64,000 bases of DNA from Echinicola strongylocentroti. GTDB lineage: Bacteria; Bacteroidota; Bacteroidia; Cytophagales; Cyclobacteriaceae. The first letter of the stretch is position 1. Every line of letters begins with the position of its first letter. The stretch is taken from positions 4,095,501 through 4,159,500 of the forward strand of contig NZ_CP030041.1 in NCBI RefSeq assembly GCF_003260975.1, in the 5' to 3' direction. Positions 34,749-44,900 of the stretch are shown piece after piece. The notes beneath the pieces are model-generated. The model was given only the letters and a program-made list of their open reading frames with translations. It was not told the DNA's origin and ran no database searches. The translations under genes and the position numbers were made by a program.

Positions 34749-35043
34749 GGGTAAATAAAATCTGTTTCGAAATTAGGGAAAATTATTTGGTTAATGGAAA
34801 GGCTTTGCTCCGAGAAAGACATACACTTCTAAATAAAGCGGGTGAATCAATGGAGGTGACTATCCTTGATAGGTGCCTACAGGCAATCTCTTTGATGTCA
34901 TGAAGCAGCATTTACCCTTTCCAGAATCGGCTGGATATTTCCATTGAGATAGTTTATCAATGAACTAGGAGTTTTGATATCGCCTGATTAACAAATTGGC
35001 ACCATTGTAGATGTAGGTTTTTTTATAACGTATCTGAATTTTT
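34749..35043. other. Intergenic region, no feature recognised
   Basis: About 295 bases between the divergently placed TVP38 gene and the frameshifted small gene. I see no coding sequence, repeat or promoter of the consensus type that I can support. Confidence 0.4.
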
Positions 35044-35363
35044 ATGAAAAAAACGGCACTTTTCGCGACACTGTTATTTACTTGGTGCATTACCACGTTT
35101 GCAAGGAACATAACTACTGGATAGGGCTACAAGGAGAGGAAATCGGAGCATCTACCACCTTGGAGCATATAATGGAAATCTTAAAGGATAGTGAAAGGGT
35201 TTTTGTAGCCGAGAATGGCGGGAATATCGAGTGGTTTAAATCAACGTTAGATGATGAGAATACGAAAGTGAAATGTGTACACATTTGGATGCAGGATGAT
35301 GCTTTTCGGTTTTATTTTAGCAATGGGTTGTTGTGTTATGTCGAGTATTGGTCGCCCTGCTAA
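35044..35363 (+). pseudogene. Small secreted protein gene broken by a single-base frameshift
   Basis: An ATG at 35044 opens a clean signal peptide, MKKTALFATLLFTWCITTFA, but the frame stops at 35119-35121. A second frame then runs to 35363 with a plausible globular protein (KEHNYWIGLQGEEIG...NGLLCYVEYWSPC). One extra A in GCAAGG near 35104 would join them as ...TTFA-KEHNYWIGL..., giving a 106-residue secreted protein. The downstream frame has only a TTG start of its own (35082), inside the signal. It is either a pseudogene or a sequencing error. No family recognised. Confidence 0.65.
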
Positions 35364-35644
35364 AGCAAAATACCTTAGGGCTACTTCAAATAAATCGATT
35401 GATTTTGTTCGCAATGGATCAGGTCGCAATACCTGAGCGATGTGGCGTAGATAGGCTTATGCATATTTCGGATCCAACAGCGGCAGGTGGTCGCATATGT
35501 CAGCTAACCACGAGAGGATTTCGTAACTCACCCGAACCGGACAAAGTTGGGTTAGAATAAGTATTTTTCAGATTTTAGTGGTGCGGATAGGCGGAAATTT
35601 ATTTTCTTTGGTTTACCATCATTACCAAAAAAGAAGCAATAAAC

Positions 35645-36799
35645 ATGAGCAATATGAAATTCGGAACGAAAGTAATTCATGCAGGCGTGGAGCCAGATCC
35701 TAGCACTGGCGCCATCATGACACCCATTTATCAAACGTCCACCTATGTGCAGTCGTCACCGGGCCAGCATCAGGGATTTGAATATTCCAGGACCAATAAC
35801 CCTACCCGTGATGCGCTTCAGAAGAGTATCGCAGCACTGGAAAATGGCAAACATGGTCTTTGCTTTTCTTCAGGGATGGGCGCCATAGATGCTGTGATCA
35901 AATTACTCAGTCCAGGCGATGAAGTCATCAGTACCAATGACCTGTATGGGGGCACTTACCGGATTTTTACGAAGATTTTTGCGAAATATGGCATCAAGTT
36001 TCACCTGGTATCCATGGATGACCCTACTTCCATAGAAAAGTACATCAATGATAAAACCCGGTTGATCTGGGCGGAGACACCTACCAATCCGATGATGAAT
36101 ATTATCGATATCGAGGCTTTGGTCCAGATTGCCCAGAAGCACGATTTGATTTTGGGAGTGGACAATACTTTTGCGACACCTTTCCTTCAGAACCCGCTGG
36201 ATATGGGAGCGGATTTAGTGATGCATTCTGTGACTAAGTACTTGGCGGGTCATTCTGATGTAGTAATGGGTGCCTTGGTCGTCAATGATGATCGTTTGGC
36301 GCAGGACCTGGCCTTTATCCAGAACTCCTGTGGAGCCACTCCGGGGCCACAAGACAGTTTTTTGGTGCTTAGGGGGATCAAGACACTTCATCTTCGAATG
36401 GAGCGGCATTGTCAAAATGGCAAGACCATAGCTGGATACTTAAAGCATCACCCGAAGGTGGACAAGGTGTATTGGCCTGGATTTGAAGATCATCCCAATC
36501 ATGCCATAGCGGCCAAACAGATGCGCGATTTTGGAGGGATGATCAGTTTTTCGATCGTGGGAGACAAGCAGGAAGATGCGGTAAAGGTGTTGGAAAACCT
36601 GCGCTATTTTTCGCTAGCCGAATCTTTGGGGGGTGTGGAGTCGCTCTGTGGCCATCCTGCATCCATGACCCATGCCAGTATCCCAAAAGCAGAAAGGGAA
36701 AAAGTCGGACTGACCGACTCTCTGATCCGGTTGAGTGTAGGGGTAGAGGATGCTGAAGATCTTAAAAATGACCTGGCACAAGCATTGGGTTTGATTTAG
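35645..36799 (+). CDS. Cystathionine gamma-synthase / gamma-lyase family PLP enzyme
   Basis: A 384-residue Cys/Met-metabolism PLP enzyme. It has MTPIYQTSTYVQ, the EYSRTNNPTRDALQ motif, and the cofactor-binding Lys in MHSVTKYLAGHSDVVMG (about residue 201), with SLAESLGGVESLCGHPASMTHAS near the C-terminus. This is the MetB/cystathionine gamma-lyase branch. Sequence alone does not settle synthase against lyase. It is monocistronic, with no SAM-riboswitch structure that I can recognise upstream (35364-35644). A 170-bp palindromic element begins eight bases after the stop. Confidence 0.88.
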   Translation: MSNMKFGTKVIHAGVEPDPSTGAIMTPIYQTSTYVQSSPGQHQGFEYSRTNNPTRDALQKSIAALENGKHGLCFSSGMGAIDAVIKLLSPGDEVISTNDLYGGTYRIFTKIFAKYGIKFHLVSMDDPTSIEKYINDKTRLIWAETPTNPMMNIIDIEALVQIAQKHDLILGVDNTFATPFLQNPLDMGADLVMHSVTKYLAGHSDVVMGALVVNDDRLAQDLAFIQNSCGATPGPQDSFLVLRGIKTLHLRMERHCQNGKTIAGYLKHHPKVDKVYWPGFEDHPNHAIAAKQMRDFGGMISFSIVGDKQEDAVKVLENLRYFSLAESLGGVESLCGHPASMTHASIPKAEREKVGLTDSLIRLSVGVEDAEDLKNDLAQALGLI

Positions 36800-36806
36800 G
36801 TCATTG

Positions 36807-36976
36807 AACCCGGAATATGCATTAGGCTATCTGTTGCGACCTGAAACTGCTTCAAAATCAGCTGTTTCACTTTAGTTTTCGGCATAACCGTAGCGGTGCT
36901 ACGCTAATACCTCCAAACTAACTGATTTTCTTGCAATTTCAGCTCTCACTACGATTCCTAACGCATAATCCGGGTT
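36807..36976. repeat. 170-bp imperfect palindrome with terminal inverted repeats, copy 1
   Basis: Ends AACCCGGAATATGCATTAG and, inverted, CCTAACGCATAATCCGGGTT. The whole unit folds on itself around GTAGCGGTGCTAC near its middle. A second copy at 55059-55228 has the same length and differs at five positions. No open reading frame or target-site duplication is evident. It looks like a MITE- or REP-type element moved by a transposase elsewhere. Confidence 0.85.
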
Positions 36977-37000
36977 GAAGGACTGGGCGCTTCTATGTCC

Positions 37001-37840
37001 TTATCCAAGAATATCAGAGAAGAGATGTTGACATTGGCTGACCGCTTTGGCGGTCAGCTTTTTTTTATTGCTTTTTAGTTTTTGAATGAGGACCTGGTGT
37101 TTTTTGGAGGGGAGTTCCTCGGTGTTGGAGAGGCTAAATGTAAGGTGTTGGAGGAAAAGGTGATTTTGATACCACTTGTAGAGCAGTTGGCTTAGATCGT
37201 TCATGTGGTCGTGGATCAACTCGGTAAAGGTGGCGTTGAGGCCGGAGACAATACGGACGTTTTCCAAGGTGATGATCAGTTGGAGGCCTTCGTAAATATC
37301 TTTGATCTCTTTTGCTTCCAGCTGTTTTTCGCTGTCAAATTTAAAATACCCCAGTTCTTCATTGATTAACTGCGTGGTGGCCGTATTGATCTGCAAGGGT
37401 TTTAGCTGCCTGCTATGCTCAAAAGACTCTCGGTACAATTCCTCCCAGATCTTGGTAGGAGTAGCCATGATGGCGTCATAGGCTTCTGAGAAAATGGCCT
37501 CTTTATCCTTGAGCAGTGATTTTCTATAACTCCCAAATTGTACTCCTGATTTGGTCGTTTCCTCATCGAGTGCAAGGATCACCAGCTTGATATGAAGGGC
37601 TTTTTTGAGGCTTTTGAAGAGAGGCTTGTAAGGGCCAAAAAGGATGAACTTGAGCTTCTCCTCACTGAAGTGCACGCGGCTTAACAGGTCAATATAGATC
37701 TCCAAAAAGATCAGTTTTTCCTCCAACTCAATGGCCTTTTTGGATTTGAAAACCTTTGTCAAATTGACAAATAGCCGTTTTGCCAAAGTGTACTGTTGGT
37801 CAAAGAGCTGGAAAATAGGGGAGATTTGTTGAACCTGCAT
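37001..37840 (-). CDS. Helical protein of unknown function (possible divergent CHAD domain)
   Basis: A 279-residue protein, apparently all alpha-helical and rich in Lys, Leu and Glu, without signal or membrane segment. It has no motif I can name with certainty. Two His-containing helices (RVHFSEEKLKFILFGPYKPL near residue 55 and LIHDHMNDLSQLLYKWYQNH near 213) recall the repeated His-helices of CHAD polyphosphate-binding domains, but the match is weak. It starts seven bases after the Smr-protein stop and so belongs to the photolyase-Smr operon. Confidence 0.6.
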   Translation of the reverse strand: MQVQQISPIFQLFDQQYTLAKRLFVNLTKVFKSKKAIELEEKLIFLEIYIDLLSRVHFSEEKLKFILFGPYKPLFKSLKKALHIKLVILALDEETTKSGVQFGSYRKSLLKDKEAIFSEAYDAIMATPTKIWEELYRESFEHSRQLKPLQINTATTQLINEELGYFKFDSEKQLEAKEIKDIYEGLQLIITLENVRIVSGLNATFTELIHDHMNDLSQLLYKWYQNHLFLQHLTFSLSNTEELPSKKHQVLIQKLKSNKKKLTAKAVSQCQHLFSDILG

Positions 37841-37846
37841 AGGCGT

Positions 37847-38803
37847 TTAGTTTATACGTACAAAGGTAGCACCATATCCAAACCGGCTCTTTTGGGTGTC
37901 TTGAAAGTACTTAATATTTTCCAATTGGCTCAGGTATTTGTGGATTTCTTTTCTCAATACCCCATTGCCAATGCCGTGGATAAAGCTGATTTCGTCCATT
38001 CCTGATGCAATGGCATAGTTGAGGTTCTTTTCGAAAGTTTCCATTTGTAGCCGCAGCATTTCGCTGTTGCTCATGAACTCATGATCATCGGCCAGCTTTT
38101 CGATGTGCAGGTCGATCTCCTTTTCCGGTCGCTTAAATTGTTTTTCGTTAGGCTGCGGGGCACTCTCCTCATTAAGATCTTGGTTGAGTTCTTTTATGTT
38201 TAGGTCTTTGGTTTGCTGGTTCAGGGTAAAGAGATAGCCTTTTTTGCCTGTCAACGGGGCTGTTTGCTGGCTTTTGAAAAATGATGAAGCCTTGAACTTT
38301 ACTTTTTTCTCAAATGCTGGCTGTGTCTTTTCTGCCTTGTGGTTTATAGGGATAAAACGAAAGAACAGTTCTGGCCATTTCTCAAATTGAGCAATGACTT
38401 TTTCGTCGATTTTTAAGCTGGTTTTGGCAGAAAAGTTTCCAGATGCCAGTGTCCTGGAGTTGTCACCGAAAATCTCGGATGCCATAAAAAGGTAGTCTTT
38501 GTCCGTATTATTGATCAGGTGGACACTAAGGTCTTTGTCATTGAGGGGGATGTAGCTGATGAAGATTCCTCCTTGTGGCTGGGAGCTTTTTGGTGCTTCC
38601 AGTGGTGCAGTTTGGGGTATGGCGCTTTGCCCTTCGCCAAAATACTCCTTTTCTGTTTGGTGGATGACGACCACCTCGTTTTTCATCGCAGGGATTTTAA
38701 AACCATCTTCGATTTCTATTTCTATTCGTCCACTGCCAGATATTCTGGTGATGGTACCTTCTTCATTGCCGTGCAGTAAGCGCACCTTGTCTCCGATGTT
38801 CAT
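37847..38803 (-). CDS. Smr-domain protein with N-terminal DUF2027
   Basis: A 318-residue protein. The N-terminus is a KOW-like segment (IGDKVRLLHGNEEGTITRI, residues 3-21), the middle fits DUF2027, and the C-terminal 90 residues are an Smr domain with EIDLHIEKL (an LDxH-type motif) and FIHGIGNGVLRKEIHKYL (HGxGxG-type). Smr domains nick DNA or cleave RNA in studied members. Its ATG overlaps the photolyase stop by four bases (38800-38803), which implies translational coupling. Confidence 0.85.
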   Translation of the reverse strand: MNIGDKVRLLHGNEEGTITRISGSGRIEIEIEDGFKIPAMKNEVVVIHQTEKEYFGEGQSAIPQTAPLEAPKSSQPQGGIFISYIPLNDKDLSVHLINNTDKDYLFMASEIFGDNSRTLASGNFSAKTSLKIDEKVIAQFEKWPELFFRFIPINHKAEKTQPAFEKKVKFKASSFFKSQQTAPLTGKKGYLFTLNQQTKDLNIKELNQDLNEESAPQPNEKQFKRPEKEIDLHIEKLADDHEFMSNSEMLRLQMETFEKNLNYAIASGMDEISFIHGIGNGVLRKEIHKYLSQLENIKYFQDTQKSRFGYGATFVRIN

Positions 38804-40095
38804 TTGTCCAATGCTGATTTATAAGTTTTCAAGGCCCTTTCCCGGGCCATTTTGTGTTCTACGATAGGCGAAGGATATTGGTCACTGCCATATTCCTTGA
38901 CCCATTTCTTGATGTATTTGAGGTCTTTGTCAAACTTCTCTACCTGTGATGCTGGGTTAAATATCCTGAAGTAGGGTTGGGCGTCTGTACCCGTTCCTGC
39001 TGCCCATTGCCAGTTACCATTGTTGGCTGCCAGTTCATAGTCCAGCAATTTCTCTGCAAAATACGCTTCTCCCCAACGCCAGTCAATTAAAAGATGCTTT
39101 GTTAAAAAACTAGCGGTAACCATTCGGACTCGATTGTGCATGTACCCAGTGGTATTGAGCTCGCGCATACCTGCGTCCACAAGGGGATAGCCTGTCTTCC
39201 CTGCGCACCATTTTTTGAATTCCTCTTTGTCGTTGCGCCAAGGCACTTTATCGTAGGCTTGTTTAAATGACTCAGTGACCACGTGAGGGTTGTGGTAAAG
39301 GATCATCATAAAGAATTCCCGCCATATCAACTCGCTTAAGTAGGTGTCGTTCAGCTTTGCGGCCGTCAAGACTAGTTTTCGTACGCTGATCGTGCCAAAG
39401 CGAAGATGGATTCCCAAATGGCTGGTGCTGTCCAATGCGGGAAAATCCCTGGTTTTGTCGTAAGTTTTGATTGATGACTGGTTGATGTCCAGCGGTGGTA
39501 TTTGAATAGCAGAAGGGGCGAAGCCAATATCGGAAAGGCTGGGAAAATCCAAGGGATGGGTCGGGTACAGCTGTTGGAGGTTTGGCTGCAAAAGGGACGG
39601 TGGGGTCTTCTTGAATTTCTTTAACCAAGCGTTTTTATAAGGGGTGAATACTTTATAAAAAGTACCTTTTTCATTTAATATTTCCTCTTTTTCAAAAATC
39701 ACTTGATCTTTGAAGTCCATGAAATCAATGTTCTGTTTTTGCAGGAATTGGTCGATATTCTTGTCCCGCAAACGGGAATAGGGTTCGTAATCCCTGTTGG
39801 TATAGACTGCTGCTATATCATATTCCTTGACCAGTTCCTTGAATGTCTCCAGTGGGGTACCGGTCTTGATGAGCAGTGAGGAGCCATGCTGAGTGAGTTG
39901 GTCTTGGATCTTTTGGAGCTGGGAGTGGATAAATTCTACACGGGCATCTTTTTTGTTTTCTAACTCATCCAGTATTTCCGTGTCAAAAATAAAGAGGGGC
40001 AATACATTTTCTTCATTTTGGCAGGCGTAAAACAAACCAGTATTGTCCTCCAGTCGAAGGTCTCTTCTCATCCAAAACAAGGTGATCTTTTTCAT
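38800..40095 (-). CDS. Deoxyribodipyrimidine photolyase
   Basis: A 431-residue cryptochrome/photolyase-family flavoprotein. The N-terminal antenna domain begins ITLFWMRRDLRLEDN (residues 4-18). The FAD domain contains LIWREFFMMILYHNP, CAGKTGYPLVDAGMREL, GYMHNRVRMVTASFLTKHLLIDWRWGE and NNGNWQWAAGTGTDAQPYFRIFNP, all hallmarks of class I CPD photolyases, including the tryptophans of the electron-transfer chain. It heads an operon with the Smr protein and a helical unknown. Confidence 0.93.
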   Translation of the reverse strand: MKKITLFWMRRDLRLEDNTGLFYACQNEENVLPLFIFDTEILDELENKKDARVEFIHSQLQKIQDQLTQHGSSLLIKTGTPLETFKELVKEYDIAAVYTNRDYEPYSRLRDKNIDQFLQKQNIDFMDFKDQVIFEKEEILNEKGTFYKVFTPYKNAWLKKFKKTPPSLLQPNLQQLYPTHPLDFPSLSDIGFAPSAIQIPPLDINQSSIKTYDKTRDFPALDSTSHLGIHLRFGTISVRKLVLTAAKLNDTYLSELIWREFFMMILYHNPHVVTESFKQAYDKVPWRNDKEEFKKWCAGKTGYPLVDAGMRELNTTGYMHNRVRMVTASFLTKHLLIDWRWGEAYFAEKLLDYELAANNGNWQWAAGTGTDAQPYFRIFNPASQVEKFDKDLKYIKKWVKEYGSDQYPSPIVEHKMARERALKTYKSALDK

Positions 40096-40224
40096 GTCAA
40101 AATTAGTTGTTCATGTTACTGAAGTTGGTTAGGTGAACGAAGCGGGTGAGCTGTTTTTTATACTCGTGTTGCTGTCATTAGGCCCGTTCTGGGTCACCAT
40201 TTATTATTAAAGTGAAAAAGACCT

Positions 40225-41919
40225 TTAATTGTTTGGGGTTCCTTTGGGCTTTTGCTCTTCTGGTTTGGTCTCGATGATATTTATTTTTACAGGATTTTCG
40301 GGGCTTTCAGGCTCGTTGGGCTCTTGAGGCTTGGGCAGGCTGTTGTCCTCGAGGTAGTTGTACCGCAAATATTCGTCGGAATCGTTGATGAGAATACGTT
40401 CTTTTTTCTTCTTTTTGCCAATGTTCTGGAAGAGTTCTTTAAACGAGCTGAAGAGGAGTGTTTGGGAAAGGGATACTCCGTAGGTATTGACACGCTCGGC
40501 AAGCTGGAGGGAGGTGAAGGTGTTAAAGTTGTTTTTGTTGTAAATGCGGATGCGGTAGCGTCCATCATCCGTTAGAAGGTATTCGGCCTGCCAGTCTCCT
40601 GCTATACTTCCTAGGTCGGCATTGCCTTGGGGATCGGTGAAGCTACCGTCTCTGCTGACCCGAAGACGGCCATCCAGAAACGTATAGGCCACACTCAACT
40701 GGAATGTTTCCAGTGCGGTTTCGTCCAGGGAGGCCAAGTCAATGTTGATTTCCAAGTTTTGGTCCACTTGGGAAATTAGTGCATTTAGCTGGGAGGATAC
40801 CAACTGGCTGAGGTTGGAGAAGCCAATGCCCGCGCTATTAAACTGGCCTTCTGGAGAAAACCTCCGCAACATGATGAGGGAGAATACTTGCCTGTTTTTT
40901 TCCTGCTCGTCATTGGCAATGCGGTTTTTGAAAGCGGAGATGGTGGTCTGCGCTTCTCCATCAGGAAATTGGGAAAAGTCAAAGTCAAAATTGATTTCCG
41001 GTGACATCAGCGGTCCGTCCAGGTCCATGATGACTTCGACAGGATAGCGACGGTAAAGTTGGGCGTCTTCAAACTCAGCGGATGTCTGACTGGTTTGGAG
41101 ACTGGTCAAGGATACATTTTCCCGATAAGTAGCTGTGATGTCCATTAAGCCCTCATACGGATCTCCAAACCATGAAATCCTTCCTCCTGGTTGGATGGTG
41201 AATTGGCGGTTGATGATATTGTAGAGCGAAAAGTTGTACTTGGCATCTACTATTTCGTAATTCCCAGTCATGTTGAAATTCCCCTGCGTGTCGATATTTA
41301 ACGTGAGATTTCCACGGCCACGGCCTTGGATGTTTTCCCCCGTCCTCGGGTCAATCTGTATTTCAGTATACGCATCAGGAGTGACGTCCAATACAAAATT
41401 CATCCGGACATTTTTGATTTCCAGTTTTTCGACTGTTTCCTCGATACTGATTTCCCTTGTGGTGTCACGGACATTGATGATATTGATGAATTCTTCCTGG
41501 GCTTGGTTTTCGGTGGAGCCTAGTGGGATGTAGATTTTGGTATTGGGCTGTGTGGTTGCCTTTGCAGTGATGTCCAGGTTTTGGGCAGCACCGAAGATAT
41601 CCAAGGTGCCGGAAGCATAGGCGGTCCCATAGAAGAGGCTGTTGTCTTCGAGGGTAGTGTTCAATACTTGGAAGTTGTTGAGGTTGGAAGAAATGTCAAG
41701 TATAAAGTCCCTGAACCCATCATGGGCAATGCCCCCTGTCATTCGAGCGGTGTTGCCTTGTGTGTCAGTCACGTTGAGGCCTTTGAAACTGATTTCGTTG
41801 GGATTGAAGTTGATGTTGCCATCCACTGTATAATAGGTGTTGAGGTAGTTGACCCGCATGGTGCCACCAGTAAGCGTGCCCATTCCTTGGACGATCGGTT
41901 GTTCTGCTGTGCCGGACAC
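40225..41919 (-). CDS. tamB: TamB-like translocation/assembly protein, C-terminal part
   Basis: A 564-residue stretch opened by GTG after the interruption described under the slippery site. It carries the TamB C-terminal (DUF490) domain with beta-helix strands (GRGNLTLNIDTQGNFNMTGNYEI, MDLDGPLMSPEINFDFDFSQFPDG, NRQVFSLIMLRRFSP, LSVAYTFLDGRLRVSRDG) and ends in a charged, Pro-Glu-rich tail. In the frame before the GTG the protein sequence runs on as TVSGNID-VSGTAEQPIVQG, the usual TamB repeat, so this is the second half of one gene and not a separate protein. Independent translation is possible but less likely. Confidence 0.8.
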   Translation of the reverse strand: MSGTAEQPIVQGMGTLTGGTMRVNYLNTYYTVDGNINFNPNEISFKGLNVTDTQGNTARMTGGIAHDGFRDFILDISSNLNNFQVLNTTLEDNSLFYGTAYASGTLDIFGAAQNLDITAKATTQPNTKIYIPLGSTENQAQEEFINIINVRDTTREISIEETVEKLEIKNVRMNFVLDVTPDAYTEIQIDPRTGENIQGRGRGNLTLNIDTQGNFNMTGNYEIVDAKYNFSLYNIINRQFTIQPGGRISWFGDPYEGLMDITATYRENVSLTSLQTSQTSAEFEDAQLYRRYPVEVIMDLDGPLMSPEINFDFDFSQFPDGEAQTTISAFKNRIANDEQEKNRQVFSLIMLRRFSPEGQFNSAGIGFSNLSQLVSSQLNALISQVDQNLEINIDLASLDETALETFQLSVAYTFLDGRLRVSRDGSFTDPQGNADLGSIAGDWQAEYLLTDDGRYRIRIYNKNNFNTFTSLQLAERVNTYGVSLSQTLLFSSFKELFQNIGKKKKKERILINDSDEYLRYNYLEDNSLPKPQEPNEPESPENPVKINIIETKPEEQKPKGTPNN

Positions 41920-41921
41920 AT

Positions 41922-44900
41922 CTATATTACCAGAGACTGTCCCCCCAATTCGGTCAGGTATTCGGAGAGAAACGGCTCCAAGATATCCAGTTTGGTTCTG
42001 CTGAAATCCCCATTGAGAGACAATTGGTCATTTTGGGTGTTGATGAAGCCGGTAACTTCTATGTTTTTTTGTGCTTCCCTGGTATTGGTAAGGCTGAGGT
42101 TGATCTTGTCATTTTCAAAATAAGTAGCTGCTTCCACGTTTCCTATAAGAAAGTTATTGACTGATAGGCTGTCCAGCATCAAGCTTCCATACGCTCCTGT
42201 TCTTTGCATGAAATTGTTGAAGGCAAAGATACCATTGGCGGTGCCACTGTACTTTCTGATCGCAAAAGTATTGATGAAGTCGAGGTTTACGTCGTTAATT
42301 TCAAAACTTAGGATTTCATCTGGATTTTCGTTGACTCGGCCATTGAGGGCGAGAAACTGCCCGTTGTTGGATAGCTTTAAATTGTCCACGTCAATCCGGT
42401 CTTGGGAAATGATGATGGAGTTTTCAGGATCAAACTCCCAGTAGTTTTCCAAGATCTTGATGTCGGAAGGTTCAAAAACGATCGATGTTTGGTCTTGGGA
42501 CAGTTCTATTTGGCTGCTTATTTGTGCATAGCTGTTGGTTTTTAACTGGTCGATTCCGAGGTTTACATCCATGGCAGATTCATCCCAGATTGCCTCCATA
42601 CTGAGGTTATTGAACACTATGTCAGGGGTGAGCTGCTGTTCTTTGGAATTGACATAACAGGCAGCCAAGACTTCCCTAGAGTCTTTGATCTTAGCGGTAT
42701 TAAAATCCAGGTCATTTTGTAGAAACAGCTTATTGTCGTACTGGATCGTGTCTATTCCAGCATAGAAGTTGAAGATGGTGTTATCGGCGGTTTGGTAAAA
42801 GGCCCCTTCCACGGAGGTGTTTTTTGAAATATAAACATTGGGGACGAAGAGCTGCAAAATGGGGTTGATATCATGCAAACTCATGTTAAGGTCGAGGTTG
42901 TATTCATTAAGGCCATTGCCTCTGTCGCTCGGATCTTCCAATTCTGAATTGGTCAGAATGGCAGCATAGTCTTTTAGCAGGTATTGAATGTCTGTGTATA
43001 CTTCTTTCGCCCTGAACTTCCCCGAGATACTTGCGACGAGAAGGTCGGAGTTAAGGGAGATCATTCGAGTGTCATCAGCAAAGACCGATTGGAAAAAGAA
43101 ATTATCAATAGCTAGGCGCCGTCCTTGGTGGCCAATAACAAGGTCTTTAAACCGGGCAATACCTTCGACTTTGTCCAAGTCAGTTCCTTTGGTGTCCAGT
43201 TCCACTCCACCGCTTACGAAATACTCTTCCTGAGTGATGTTCAGGTTTTGGAGCAATGCGGTGTCCAGCTTCATCTTCAATCGAGCGGAGTCCTTGGCAT
43301 TTCTCAGGTCAAGAGTCCCCGAAACATTCATTCTCAAATTGGGATCCTCGATGGCTAGTCGGCCTCTGAAAAAATCCTTGCCAAAGATAGCATTGGTGGT
43401 GATGCCTTTGTAATTGTATTTGTTGATACCAATATTATTGACTTTTGCGTCCAAGTTGAGAAGGATCGTTTCCAGGTTGGCACCTGTGCCTCGGAGATTT
43501 CCTTTGAGGGATATTTTTTGGAAAGTCTCCTTATTGTTCAGCAATACGCCTAGATCTAGGCTGTTGATAGCTAGTTGACCATAATATCGAGGTTGGTTTT
43601 CCTCAAAAAGGTAGTCCAACCTGCCGGAAACCTCGCCAATGGCCGTCCTGAATTCACCTGTAGTCCTAAAGCGGGACAGGTAGCCTGAAAAATCCGTATC
43701 AAAATGGATGTCTTTAAACTTGGCGATTTCCTTTCTGGGTTTCTCATCCAGATAGGGCGAAAGGTCCTCACTGGTGACCATGGAATTGACCAATGAAAGT
43801 TGGAAGAAGGTACTGTCTATTTGGGGAAGCCCGTCGATGTGAAACTGGCCGAACAAGGCGCTTCTCCGTCCAAACCTGATCAGCAGTTCTTCCGAGTTGA
43901 GGTCACTGACTTTGCCGGAAATATCACCGCTAAGGAATATCCGGTCATCAAAATCCGGTATTTTACTGGTAAAATACTTTAAATCTTTGATGTCGAGAAC
44001 AGCTTCGTCCAAGCTGGCATCCATGGTTACTTGGTTATTGAAATCACTGAGGGACCCGACACTGTCATAGCTGAATTTCAGGTAGTTTTTAATGACCGTT
44101 TCGTTGGACTTAAAGAATAAATCTTCAAACTCCATGGCTGTTCTGGAATAGTGAAATTTGGTCAATAGCTGCTGGATTTCCACGCCAGAGTTGGCTTCGG
44201 TTCCTCTAAGGTACCGGATGTCAAGGGAGATGGTGTGGTCTTTGGATAGGAAGTTCTTGGCGCCCCCTATCAGGTTTCTAAACCGGAGGCGGGTATAATC
44301 GAAGCCGTTTTCGATGGGTGATTTTCTAAAATCCATGATGTCAAGAGACACCTCCTCAAAGGACATGTTTTGGATCGAAAATTGACTGGTGCTTTCGTCC
44401 GTGTTTTTCTTCTTTGGGGCAAAAAGGCTGTTCAGTTCATTGATGAAACGGGAAATGTTGGGGATTTTTTTTCCTTGATGTGTCAAAAAACGGAGCTGTC
44501 CACCCTTTAGCTGGATCTCATCGATACCGGGCTGCTCAGGGTCCAGTATGGTGGAGGGAGAAAAATCCACGTATACACTTTCCAGGTTGGCCATCAGGCT
44601 GTCCTGCGGATCCCTTACCGTCAGCCCATTTAGACTGAGGGCATCCCACCAACGGACATGGACATTTTGTATAGTGGTTTCGAAGCCCGTTCGTTCGCTG
44701 AGCTGGCTTGCCAGAAACTGGGAAGCGATCGTTTGGATAAAGGGGATGTGCAAGGAGCCTGCCACCAATAAAAACAAGATCAACAGGTAAACGAGAACTT
44801 TTAGTATCCTTCTGATGGTTTTCTTCAGGAATAAATTAAAGAAAACATAAGGAACCGATAAGATGCGTGCAGCTCCCCTCCATGCTTTCTGCAAAAATTC

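Noticed and set aside
35333..35560. 75-codon ORF after the frameshifted secreted gene
   Set aside because: It overlaps the end of the broken gene in another frame and shows no recognisable domain or start context.
35364..35644. SAM riboswitch upstream of the cystathionine gene
   Set aside because: I looked for the SAM-I core and a terminator but found no convincing four-way junction or T-run.
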